This document shows positions 24,337-35,232 of a stretch of DNA of 64,000 nt, in pieces (positions within the stretch are counted from its first letter, which is position 1; each line of letters starts with the position of its first letter). The translations under genes were made by a program, and so were the position numbers. Location: positions 5,955,501 through 6,019,500 of the forward strand of contig OX359275.1 of the NCBI GenBank assembly GCA_947179155.2. Direction: 5' to 3'. The notes under the pieces were generated by a model. That model saw nothing but the letters and a program-made list of their open reading frames with translations. It ran no database searches and was not told the origin of the DNA. Source of the DNA: Hedera helix (taxonomy: Eukaryota; Streptophyta; Magnoliopsida; Apiales; Araliaceae).

Positions 24337-24498
24337 AAAATAGTCTGATTATCAGCTAACGTCTGTTAGCTGATTTTACCAGAATGACTTGATTGAAATT
24401 TTTTAATTAGTATAATGGTCTAATTACATAAATTAAAAGTTCAGTGACTTAGTGCAAAAGAACAAATAAGTTCAGTGGCAAAAAATATAGTTTTTCCA
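24337..24498 (-). repeat. MULE right TIR
   Basis: Complement of the left TIR; the outer edge reads GGAAAAACTATATTTTTTGC on the minus strand. The inner edge includes GTCTGATTATCAGC. Confidence 0.92.
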
Positions 24499-24592
24499 GT
24501 AATTCTTACATTCTCGTCTTTTGATGGTTAGTTAAGCGGACATTACTTAATACATACTACTACTAGTTAATAGTGCACAAATGACCTGCGGC

Positions 24593-25532
24593 CTGGTCGG
24601 CTTGACCCGACTTGGAGACCACAAACATACTAAATTTTTTTGACTCAGATCCGACCTGGCCTGAGACTCGACCTGGTCTGAGGCCCAGCCTGGCCTAAGG
24701 CTAGGCCAGGCCTGGCCTAAGGCCCGCCTGGCCTGAGGCCCGACCTGGTTCACCCATAGCCTGGCCTACCAATTTTCTTTTTTTGCTACTTCAATTCTCC
24801 TACTACAAACGAAAACTTTCTCTTTGTGACAGCTCATTCAATAAACCAAATAAAATTGACGTATTTCAATACATTCATTCATCCATGTTTATTTATATAC
24901 GAATAAAGAAATCTATGAAAACACATTGGGCAATATAATATATAAAGATTTTTCTTACCTAACTAGCAAACTACACTTTTATATACGAATAAAGAAATAA
25001 ATGAAAACACATTGGGTAGTGTAATATATAAGAATTTTTCTTATCTAGCCATCAAACTACACTTTTTGCAGACATTTCATTGCATCTTCATTTTAATAAA
25101 TACTTAGCGTAAAAACTAGAAAGTCATTTGTAAAATAATAATAATAAAAAACAAGATAGTTTTCATAAAAAAATAATTTTTTTACTAATGTTAGTGTAAA
25201 ATAATACAATATCTTTAAAATTGTACAATATTTTAATTTATTATTGTAATTTGTAAGTTGTAACTTATAAGCTGTAATACATTACTTTTAATTAATACAT
25301 CAATTAAATTTAAAATTTTAATTGGTATTTTTATAATTTTTAAAATTACTATAAAAAATTGAATATACAGGATCGGACAAACTTGACCTTGCCTGCAGGC
25401 CTCAGCAAACCCCCTTTTCAAGCGCCAAATTCGGTCTGACCTGGCCTACATGCCGAAAGTCAAAAGTCCGACTCGACCTGATCAACAGCCAAGACCTGAC
25501 AATTTTAAACTGGATTATGTCAAACCGACCAG
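24593..25532. mobile_element. Possible non-autonomous element with GC-rich ends
   Basis: CTGGTCGGCTTGAC at 24593-24606 is matched, inverted, by GTCAAACCGACCAG at 25519-25532 (13 of 14). Both subterminal zones are GC-rich and repeat CCTGGCCTGAGGCC/CCTGGCCTA words, while the core is AT-rich. No target duplication was found, so the element call is tentative. Confidence 0.4.
24894..25065 (+). repeat. Two-copy 86-bp tandem duplication
   Basis: TATATACGAATAAAGAAAT starts both copies (24894 and 24980), and both run through ACACATTGGG and TTTTTCTTA to ACTACACTTTT with few differences. Confidence 0.9.
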
Positions 25533-25539
25533 TTATGCA

Positions 25540-26021
25540 TAGGGGTGAGCAATTCGATTATATCCGAACCGAATAGCCTATTCGGATATAACCGAATACC
25601 GAAATACTCTAAATTTCACTATCCGAACAACTAACCGAATTTATAAATAACCAAATTACCGAATACCGAATAACCGAATATACAATTCGGTTATTTCGGT
25701 TAATAACCGAAATGAATTTCCAATTTATCAAACAAACAAATTAATTTCAAATTAGCAAATACTAGAGTTTTCAATTAATAATTAACAAACAATTAACAAC
25801 TATAATAATTTAATACTAGACTTAATTTTTTTTTTTAATCTATTCGGTTATTCGGTTAACCGAATACCAAATTTTCAATAACCGTATAAATAACCGAATA
25901 CCGAAATATTAAAACGGTTATTACCGAATTAGAGAAAATAACCGAATAACCGAAATAATTCGGTTAAAAAAATTCGGTTATGTTCGGTTATTCGGTAATA
26001 ACCGTTTTTTGCTCACTCCTA
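25540..26021. mobile_element. hAT-like MITE, 482 bp, packed with CGGTTA words
   Basis: The ends are TAGGGGTGAGCAATTCG and the complement of TAGGAGTGAGCAAAAAACGG. Flanks are GTTATGCA (25532-25539) and ATTATGCA (26022-26029), 7 of 8 identical, as expected for hAT. Both subterminal zones consist almost entirely of AACCGAATA/TATTCGGTT words in both orientations. No coding frame. Confidence 0.85.
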
Positions 26022-26029
26022 ATTATGCA

Positions 26030-26748
26030 TGACTACTAATAGTAATGCATAATTGTGATTTTTTCACATCAATTTTAAAACCCAACCTTCTTTTATTAAA
26101 GCAAACCATGTGCCCGTGGAGTCGCTCTGTTTGATTCATGTATCAACTTTCTCTATTAGTGTAACGTATTTTTAATTAAATTTTAAATAAAATAGAAATA
26201 GAATATTAATATAAAAATAACTTATTTAATGTGAGTAACAGATGACTGGCGATAATTAACAACAACAGCAACAAAAAGATGACTGGCGATAAAGTAAAGA
26301 CTGGATTAGATTATTGCACTCGATGTAGGATAGCATTCAATATCCATACGAGATATTCCCTTTAGTCACCTGTATTCCTTTCATTTTCAAGATGTTATGG
26401 TCTCCAACTCAAAATGGATTCGTCATTACTCTGGCTTTTATATTTTGGATCATGAAGCTGAACATGTTTAATACAAGATATTATATTCTTTACAATTTGA
26501 TTTTGAAAAGACAGATAATTTAATACTAGATAATAGAAATAGAGAAAACGGGAGCCTTTTTTTTTAAAACTAAAAATCATGAATAGTTTATAGTATTTAA
26601 GTATAACTTTGTATATAAATCTCTTAAAGCCAATAAAATTTGATTATGGGACTTTCCCTTATTATGATAGAGCACATACAACTTCGTATAAAATATTATT
26701 ATGATTTTACAAAGTATAACTATACAACTCGCAAGAAAAAAAAATTAA
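26030..26748. other. AT-rich stretch, nothing identified
   Basis: Only a direct repeat of about 11 bp (GATGACTGGCGATAA at about 26242 and 26278) stands out. No gene. Confidence 0.4.
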
Positions 26749-26758
26749 TTTTTTTATA

Positions 26759-26911
26759 GGAGATTGATATTTTCACAGGTTTTTTTATTATTTTTATTAG
26801 GGATCTCATTTTTTTACCTATAGCGACGGTTTTAACCTGTAAAATATAACCAAAAGCATATTAGGGCCCACATGCGAAAGTAATAAAAATTCTTGTAAAA
26901 ATATCAATTTC
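26759..26911. mobile_element. MITE, 153 bp (family A copy 2)
   Basis: The left end GGAGATTGATATTTTCACA and the complement of the right end, GAAATTGATATTTTTACA, match each other and the ends of the MITE at 11396. The centre contains TATAGCGACGGTTTTAACC, again like the first copy. It is flanked by TTTTTTTATA at 26749-26758 and 26912-26921. Confidence 0.75.
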
Positions 26912-26921
26912 TTTTTTTATA

Positions 26922-27841
26922 ACGTGTAATAAAATAAATAGTGAAAAATAGATTCCTAGCTAAAAAGTTAAAAGAGAATAAATAAGTATAAGTACACAAC
27001 ACTCAAATATTATATCTATCTTAATTATTAAAAAATATAATATAATATTAAAATTAAATTTTTTAATACTTAAAATAAATTTACTTGTCCAAAGTGGAGG
27101 CATATAAAAAACAAACAAATAAAACGCATCAACTCCAGCCACACACACGTATATATACAAAGACTAAGATTGGTGAACTGAAATAGAAGCTAAGCAAGAT
27201 GAAGGAAGGTGGCGGATGGGGTCAACATGTCCCTTGATCCTCGCTCCTGATAAATCACAGCCACCACCAAAAGTGATTACATGAAATGGGAGTAGTCGTG
27301 TACTGTAGAAATAGAGACAAGAAAAATCTTAATTCCCAAATGAAATGGATCAGAGAATATGCCACTTTGACGGTACAGATTAACTCTGCTCCTACACCAT
27401 CCCAGTTCTTTATCATTTTATACATACATTGCCTTCCCCTCATAAGCAACCATTCCACCAATAACGTAACTTTCAACAGCATTAGTACGTTAATAAATAC
27501 ATATCATTATATCAAATCACTTTAAGATATAATCCCATAGTTTCATTACCCACGAAGGTTGATGCACATACGTATTTGGTTGAAATCGAGTGGTCAATCG
27601 CATGAACGTACGTTGGGTGAAAATTTTATTAATCTAAATACTCGACAATTATAATTATGTATTTCGTACATATGTAACTATATAAAATAAATAGTGCAAT
27701 ACAATAAAAAGTACAATTTGCAAAGCATTTGATTATTTTTTAATCAATATTACTGAACTCCTTTGGAGGCTAAACAATAATTATTATAGAATGCTTGACT
27801 TTATTTGTAATGGTCAACCCAGATTTATATGAACATATTAT
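26922..27841. other. Intergenic, nothing firmly identified
   Basis: A less AT-rich patch at 27130-27480 (TATATATACAAAG then a short ATG frame at 27200, MKEGGGWGQHVP) might be the leader of a transcript or an old gene remnant. The frame stops after 12 codons, and a 75-codon minus frame (27255-27482) shows no recognisable features. Confidence 0.3.
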
Positions 27842-28102
27842 TATTCTCTCTGTATAAAAATAAAAGTCTTCCATTGACTTTTGTGATTAAATTGATTATT
27901 TTTAAAATTAACAATTAAACATATATATTTAAATTTTTTAAAAAATAAACATTGAGATTAGTACTAAATTGTATGTAGTTTATCATATATATAAACTTTT
28001 TACACATATATAAAGAAATAATAAAATATATTGATTTAAAAAATAGTTAATTTGACCATAAAAATTAATAAAAAACTTTTATCTTGAAACGGAGAGAGTA
28101 TT
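27842..28102. mobile_element. Stowaway-like MITE
   Basis: TATTCTCTCTGTATAAAAAT at the left mirrors AATACTCTCTCCGTTTCAAG on the complement of the right end. Both continue into GATAAAAGT-like text. The termini resemble the plant CTCCCTCCGT Tc1/mariner-type MITE consensus. AT-rich core, no coding. Confidence 0.65.
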
Positions 28103-28690
28103 AAAGTAGACTTTAAATATTTTAAAATGAATAAATTCTTAATTTGAGACGAAAGGTATATAAATGGAATCTCACCAAAGTTATTTGAATATACCTTACC
28201 AAATTAAACCTATTTTATTTGTCAGCTAAGTTGTTGTACTTACTAAATTAAATAAATTTGTAATGTTGGTGATAGATCACATATTTCCATTGTAGGATAC
28301 TTACAAGTTAAGATAGTAAAATAAGAATAAATTATTTAATGATCTTAAAACACCACAAGACTATAGCTTAGTATCATAAAATAAGCGGAAAAAAATATAG
28401 AAAAAGAAAAAGAAGGATATAATAGTCAATACAATGTGAACGGTCTCGATACGTGATCCCTTAATGCGTTTGTGCTCGAGCGAAGCACTGGAACATTTTC
28501 TCCTTGAATTATAGTCGAGAGTTTATATGAGGCTCTCTATGGTCTATAGGCACAGAAAAAAACCCTAAGATATATACCATAAACCAACCAACAAATCACC
28601 CAATAATCATAGTTTTTTGTTCATTCCCATTTTCTCTCTCCCCTTCCTTCTCTTAAAATTGTATGGAGTACTAGAACTACTTAATTTGAT
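28103..28690 (+). promoter_or_regulatory. Upstream region of the MYB gene
   Basis: AT-rich DNA ends in a pyrimidine-rich leader (TTTTCTCTCTCCCCTTCCTT at 28630-28649) just before the start codon. A TATA-like AAGATATATACC is at about 28567. No specific binding site could be assigned with confidence. Confidence 0.35.
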
Positions 28691-29960
28691 ATGGCAGCCA
28701 TGTCCAGCACGAGCTTTAAATGTGGAAACGACGACGGCCACAACTCTCGCACATGCACGGAAGCTAGCGGCGGAGGAAGTGGTGGCGGCGGGAAAGGTAT
28801 CATGCTATTTGGTGTGAGAGTTATGGAGGCATCCTTTAGAAAGAGCGCTAGTATGAACAACCTTGCTCAATATGAGCAGCCTAGGGATTCGATCCCGGAT
28901 ATTGGCGCTGGTTACGCCTCCGAAGACGTCGTTCATGACTCCGCCAGAAGCCGTGAGCGCAAAAGAGGTACTAATAATCGATCCATATATGTGCATATAC
29001 TATATATACATATACATGCATTGGCTAGTATTCAGCTAGTCATAAACACGAGTGTGATTGATTGATTTGTTGAGCCTAATTTGTGTGTCGTTGGGCTGCG
29101 TATATACGTTCAAACCGGTGGTTAAACGAGAGTTAACATCTACGTGTGTATATATGTATAGGAGTGGCATGGACGGAGGAGGAACACAGGCTGTTCTTAA
29201 TGGGGCTGCAAAAGGTAGGGAAAGGAGATTGGAGAGGGATATCAAGGAACTTTGTCAAGACACGTACACCTACTCAGGTGGCAAGCCATGCTCAGAAGTA
29301 CTTTCTCCGCCGAAACAATCGTAACAGGCGTCGCCGGAGATCTAGTCTCTTTGACATCACTTCTCATGACACGGTACTTAAACCTTTTTTTATTCTAGTA
29401 CCGTACCTATACTGGGTATAGTTGGCCCTTTTTGTCTCATCTTATTGGCCTAATTAATTGCAATTGCTTAATTTATTTATTTTTTTGGCTCATAAAAAGT
29501 CAAAAAAACATTTTAAATAAACTAGTACTATATTACTTTGTATTTAATGATCGATAACTATGTGTGTATCTGCAATCTACAGTTCACGGGTAACACAACT
29601 GAAGATTATCAAGTCCACCTAGAATCCATATCACAAAGGAGCAAAAATACGACTTTTCCTGGTCCGTCAATGGAAAATTTCACAGTTGGACGAACAAAAC
29701 TCATCCGTCCGATACCTATCTTTCCGGTCCCTCCATCGTCAAGAATGGCAGACCTCAACTTGAACAAGTCATCCACCACGGAGGAGACGGAGAAGTTGCC
29801 TTTATCGCTTAATTTGTCTACGGAATCAACATCACGGTCACCGACATCACCGTCTTCTGGTTCTGAGTCACCGCCGGCGAGACACGTGCCCACTTATCAT
29901 GGAATGTCCGGTGCCTTTAACAGCAGTGGTGGAGATGGCAATATCATTAGTGTTGCATGA
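28691..29960 (+). CDS. MYB-related transcription factor (SHAQKYF type), 3 exons, 288 aa
   Basis: Exons are 28691-28967, 29162-29373 and 29583-29960, all with GT-AG junctions; the summed frame is 867 nt. Residues about 94-143 form a single MYB repeat (AWTEEEHRLFLMGLQKVGKG ... PTQVASHAQKYFLRR), the plant 1R-MYB class that binds I-box/TATCC-like DNA. Upstream, LFGVRVMEASFRKSASMNNL matches the conserved block of KUA1/MYBS3-like factors. C-terminal DLNLN (220-224) and LPLSLNL (235-241) are EAR-type repression motifs, so a nuclear repressor is likely. The N-terminal zinc knuckle is degenerate: CGNDDGHNSRTC keeps one Cys, His and Cys with an extra residue, and lacks the first Cys. The start could instead be Met4. 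Family certain; which paralogue is not. Confidence 0.93.
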
Positions 29961-30630
29961 TGATGTGGATGGAATTAATATTATTAATTATAGTAATCAA
30001 TTAATAATATAATATAATTTTTATGTGGTTGTAAAGGTGAAAGAGTGAATTTGGGATTTTATTAATTAATTAGTTAGGTTGGATTAGACTTTTAAGATTA
30101 GGTTGTTCAATTATATAATTATTGGGTGATTCCTTGGCTGTACAGGTTAGAGAGATTTATGAAAGATGCATGCATGGGTGTCATTTTCAATAATTTGGGG
30201 ATTCCTGTTGATACATTTATTTGACTGGTTCCTTTTGTTTTGGTGTCGTATGTGGTCTATCTCCTTGGTTTGGTTCCTTTTGAAAAGCTTGCACGTATTC
30301 AATTTGACAAAGTATCTCTGCAAGTTGGATTTTAATTTATGTTTATATGATTTTTGAATTTACGCCTAGTAGAGATTAAATGAGTTTGTACTTGGTTTAT
30401 AACCACTAGTATTTTTATGTGTATGTGCAATACAAATAAATATATAAATTTTAAATAAAAATTATAAAGTATGTATTCTGTGCAATTAAAATAAATAAAT
30501 AATTTTTTAATAAAAATTATAAAAGATGAGTAAAAAATATAGGAGAGATAATAAAGATAGAATGTGTAAATACAAAAGAAAATTAAAACTAAGATGTAAC
30601 TCATTTTTAAGGGAAACATAAGGTTTGTAA
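29961..30630. other. 3' flank of the MYB gene, no gene
   Basis: AT-rich. It presumably holds the MYB 3' untranslated region at its left end; AATAAT/AATATAAT words occur at 29990-30015, but no poly(A) site can be fixed. A pair of related blocks lies at 30425-30470 and 30480-30520 (CAATnAAATAAATAAATAA ... AAAATTATAAA). Confidence 0.4.
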
Positions 30631-30946
30631 GAGCATCTCCAGCAGATGGACTATCTACTAGACTATATTTAGTCCATGTGACATCAACAAATATCCTTTA
30701 ATTTTCAATCATTCCAGCAGATGGACTATCTCATGGATTATCCCTGCGAACTATAATATAAAAAGAATAAAATAATCAATAAATTTAAAAAAACTTCAAC
30801 GATTATATTCCAACGGCCATATTCCAACGACCATATTCCAACGGATATATTTTAAAGAAACAACCTCTATAAATATAAGTCACATCTGGCCTCTCATATT
30901 CACTCATCTGAACTTCAGTCTTCCAGTCAAATACGTTATTTTAAAT

Positions 30947-32223
30947 ATGTCTCATCAATTCGAATTAGCTATGTTGCATATGGATGAAGAAGTAGATGAA
31001 GAAGCATATGGACAATTTTTAGGCTTGGCAGCTATTGAAGAAGAAAAACAAAATGTGAATAGGCATACATCACGTCATCGTGGTTCTATGCAAGATCATA
31101 TATATTACCATTGATCGTGGTAGACATGAAGGTTATAATCGACTTTTTCGTGATTATTTTACTGGACATCCTACATACCCCCTGTATCTATTTCGGAGAA
31201 GGTTTCGAATGCGGTGCCCACTTTTCCTCCGAATTCAAAGACCAGTTGAAGCGTATGATTCATACTTCGTCCAAAAAATGAATGTTGCAGGACAATTTAG
31301 TTTATCTTCTCTTCAAAAGATAACTGCCTCAATGCGGATGCTTGCCTATGGTGTTTCAGTAGATTTCGTTGATGATTATGTGTGAATCGGTGAAAGCACG
31401 ACTATATTAAGTCTTAAAAGATTCGTATAAGCAGTCATTGCAATATTTGGTGATAAATATCTGAGATCCCCCAATAATGATGATATCGTTAGATTGCTAT
31501 CAAAAGTTGAAGATCGTGGTTTTCCTGGGATGTTGGAGAGCATCAACTGCATGCATTGAAAATGGAAGAATTGTCCGATTGCATGGCATGGTATGTATTC
31601 TGGACATGTGCATGAGCCAACAATTATTTTAGAAGTGGTTGCTTCATACGATCTTTGGATATGGAATGCATTTTTTGGATTACTATGCTCTCATAATGAT
31701 ATTAACGTTTTGGAGAAATCATCTATCTTTTCTGCTTTTACTGAAGGTTGTGCTCCAGCTATGAACTACTCAATTAATGGAAATGAGTACACGATAGGAT
31801 ATTACCTTGCTGATGGTATATATCCCCCATGAGCAACATTTGTTAAAACCATTTCGGCACCTTGGGAAAATAAAAGAAAACTATTTGCTAAGACTCATGA
31901 GGCACTTAGGAAGGACGCTGAGCGAGCATTTGGTACTCTAAGCACGTTTTGCGATTGTTCGTGGTCCTGTACGATTTTGGGATCAAACAACACTAAAAGA
32001 AATTATGATTGCATGCATAATACTACATAATATGATCGTCGAGGATGAACAAGATGAAAATCAAGAACCAACAACTCATGATACACTTGACGAGATTCCC
32101 ATTGTAGAAGTGTCTCATGAGCGTACCCCATAATTACTTGAATTCATTGAAGCCAATCATCGCATAAGGGATAAATAAGTTCATTCTCAACTTAAAAAAG
32201 ATATTATTCAACACTTGTGGTAA
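30947..32223 (+). pseudogene. PIF/Harbinger DDE transposase
   Basis: The start ATG gives MSHQFELAMLHMDEEVDEEA. Downstream in one frame with stops come YNRLFRDYFTGHPTYP, FRRRFRMRCPLFLRI, FPGMLESINCMH, WHGMYSGHVHEPTIILEVVA, WIWNAFFGLLCSHNDINVL and LRKDAERAFG. After a one-base shift near 31940 come RFWDQTT and IMIACIILHNMIVEDE. These are the ordered motifs of plant Harbinger endonuclease-type transposases. The first catalytic Asp, in the usual IDCMHW, is Asn here and the Trp is a TGA. Stops also occur near 31112, 31383, 31428, 31830 and 32131. Catalytically dead. Confidence 0.9.
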
Positions 32224-32384
32224 CTACATGGCGGAGCGTAATCCATTACATTCTACTACAATAATAAGCAAATCATGATTCTATAATAATAAGCAAATCA
32301 GATACTAGATGTAACTATTTTCATGATTTCTTTCTTGCGTTGTTTGTAATATTTAGCTACTTTAGGCTCCATGTTAGTGGTGTC

Positions 32385-34011
32385 TGAAATTTAAATAGGC
32401 ACACTTAGAAGGGGGGGGGGGGGTTGAATAAGTGTGGAGTAAAAATTATATCCAATTTTTGTGTTAATCAAAACAGAAGGTAAATCAGTCTGCTGAATAA
32501 CTGATTTCAGGTTGCTGATTTGGAAACTGATTTTCACTAGAAATAGAATTTAGAAGATATGATTATTTTTGCTTGAAACCAAATGTGATGAAGTACACTA
32601 GCAGGGTATATAACTGTAGAAAATAACCATTCACCTGAACACAAGGATTTTTACATGGTTCGGCCCTTATCCTCTATTCTAATGGCCTACTTCACGTCCA
32701 ATATCAACTTGATATTGGAGACTTCTTATTATATAATATTGTCTTACAAAAACACCTTTTTACAATAACAGTTCCAAACTTTGAGGACACTTCCTCCCAA
32801 TCACCTATGCTCCATTGTGCACACCTATGCACTTACTTGAGTACTTTTACTCACCAAGCTATTTACCTATCTTGGAACTTTATTGTGAAAACCCTTTCAA
32901 CAGAAAATAGATTAGTACAATCTTGAAACTAATTACACAGAATACTATGATCAAGCTATGAAATATATAACAACACAAAACTGAAATCTAAATGCAATGA
33001 TCAAGAGATAGGATATCACCAAGTTACTCCTAGATGACTCACGGCTGAAACAGTTTATTACGTGAGAGAAAGAGAACTTTCTGTGCTGAGTATCTTAGCC
33101 TTTTTAGAACTCAGGATATTGATAATATTTTTCGTGTGTTTATATGGTTCGGCTGGGCATGATATATAAACACAGAAAACTAGCCGTTAAGTCCATAAAG
33201 TTTCCCATTCTTTTTGGATTTGAGTGACTATTCAAAAAGATATTTCCAGTAAAGGGGATCACGCTCAGATTTGACTTTAACCCATCAGTTAGGAAAACTT
33301 ATAATATATATTCTATGAAGCCAAATCTCGGAAGGAACAACTTTTAACACCTCAGCATGCCGTAATCTCAGGGAGATTTCCATACCATAAATAAATGCAA
33401 TATTCTAGCAGTCACGGTCAACAAATATAAAGCCACAAATTCAGCCCATTCAATATGACTGTTAACATAAATAACCCCAGGTTTGTTGAGCTGATATTAT
33501 ATTTATGGAATCCTTTAATAGTATCAATCAATCAAACATTAATGACTTTGATTTCTCCCAGCACGGAATGGTTAATCAGTTACATCACAGATTTATGGAA
33601 ACCCTTAATTGCATAACTCAATCAAGTATTAACTAATTTCTCCAAACAAGGAAAGAACAATTTGTTGCACAATTTTTCAAAACAAATTCTAATTAATCTT
33701 ATTTTATGGAATGTCCAAATCTGCCACTTAAAGAACTGTAACACATATTTCGATTTAAAAATGGTATAAATATGAAATGCAACCTAATGAGCTTTGAATT
33801 GAGATATAAGTCATGGTCAAGATCTTACATGAAAACCTAAGATCAGAGAGACAGCTTTCACAAGACTTTCCATTTGCAGCTTTAAACCAGTTTCAAAAAC
33901 AGTTTGCTGAATAGCATTATTTTCAAGTTTTTGCACAACTCAAAACACAGGTTTTAGTAACATAATAAGGTTATCATCAAAACCAAAGATCGGAGTGTGA
34001 CCAAGTCAACA
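32385..34011 (-). mobile_element. Solo LTR of a copia (SIRE/Maximus-like) element, 1627 bp
   Basis: On the minus strand it starts TGTTGACTTGGTCACACTCC and continues TTTGGTTTTGATGATAACC, a pattern I know from SIRE/Maximus-type LTRs; it ends in TTTCA. The plus-strand edges are TG...CA with GTGTC duplicated at 32380-32384 and 34012-34016. A run of 12 or more G lies at about 32412-32424 near the sense 3' end, like the copia LTR at 61650. There is no internal region on either side, hence a solo LTR. Confidence 0.8.
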
Positions 34012-34486
34012 GTGTCAATTATCATGATCCTTTCATCCTCTTGTGCTTTCATTATATTCAACTTCTTTTACTCCTGAAAATATATTCTGTTCATGTTCTC
34101 TTGTCTCTTTTGTTGGTTCAATTTCATCTGATACTCGAACTTCTAAAACCTCAATTGTAAGACCCCGACTTTTATGAAATACAAATTTAATTTTTCTTTA
34201 TATATTTTCTTCTGAAACAGTAAGTGAATAAATTGACAAAAGTTAAAATTTTAAAAATATATTTTGTGTAAATTTTATCTTGTCGGAGAATATTCATTTT
34301 GTCGAGAAATATTCGTTCTGTCGGAATATTCGATTCATACGACGGCGCCGAAATAACCAAATATTGGTCAACCCCAACAACGAAATATTGTCAGTTATAG
34401 AAAATGACATAAGTAACTTTTTTAAATAAAAATAGTCAACGGTGCTATCACTTTTAATTGTTAAAATACCCGATGGTAAAGGAACA

Positions 34487-34547
34487 GTAACATACGGTAT
34501 TACACAATAACATACGGTATTGCACAGTAACACACGGTATTGCACAG
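34487..34547 (+). repeat. Three 21-bp direct repeats in the solo LTR
   Basis: AACATACGGTATT(A/G)CACA(A/G)T-type units recur three times in a row, and looser CACAGTAA words continue to about 34715. Confidence 0.8.
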
Positions 34548-34929
34548 TGTTTCATATTATTGAATTGATAAAGTGGCTATTGTACAATATTGACTTTATT
34601 GAACCAATAATTGTTGCATGTACAATAATTCATATTATTGAACTGATAATTGTCACAGTAGCATATGCACAGTAATTCACATTACTGAATTAATAATTGT
34701 CATTACACAGTAACGTGCTCTTTCTTTTACTTATTTTTTGTATTATTGTCATTTCTATTATGATGTTGATTAAACCGTTGTATTCCATTATTAGTTGATT
34801 TTTCTGTTTATATTGTGAATATCTAACTCAGAAAGCCAACTACACTGTATTTATAACAATTAGTCATAATAATGAATAATTGTGAATTATTGTTGAATAA
34901 TTGAATTGATAAAGTTATTTATTTTTATT

Positions 34930-35232
34930 ATATAAAGTTAATTGATTTATATATAAAGTTAATTATTTTATATATAAAGTTAATTGATTTATGTAAAGTT
35001 AATTATTTTATATATAAAGTTAATTGATAAAGTTAATTGATTTATATATAAAGTTAATTGTTTTATATATAAAGTTAATTGATTTATGTAAAGTTAGTTG
35101 TTTTATATATAAAGTTAATTGATTTATATATAAAGTTAGTTGTTTTATATATAAAGTTAATTGATTTATATATAAAGTTAATTGTTTTTATATAAAGTTA
35201 GTTGCTTTATATATAAAGTTAATTGTTTTATT
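34930..35232 (+). repeat. About 22-bp degenerate tandem repeat in the solo LTR
   Basis: About 15 units alternate TTGATTTATATATAAAGTTAA and TTGTTTTATATATAAAGTTA. Each carries a TATATAAAG word. Confidence 0.92.

Larger units (their letters stand above)
19025..24498. mobile_element. Mutator-like element (MULE), 5.47 kb, two convergent pseudogenes
   Basis: The terminal inverted repeats are about 160 bp (19025-19189 and 24337-24498). The flanking target duplication is ATTAATTCTT (19015-19024) and AGTAATTCTT (24499-24508), 10 bp with one mismatch; 9-10 bp is typical of Mutator. The minus strand carries a mudrA-like transposase pseudogene starting near the right TIR, and the plus strand a small GRF-type zinc finger pseudogene starting near the left TIR. 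The two converge at about 20.2-20.7 kb. This is the same layout as maize MuDR (mudrA and mudrB convergent), but with a different second gene. Both genes carry stops. Confidence 0.93.

Noticed and set aside
27255..27482. 75-codon minus frame upstream of the MYB gene
   Set aside because: No recognisable domain or gene structure.
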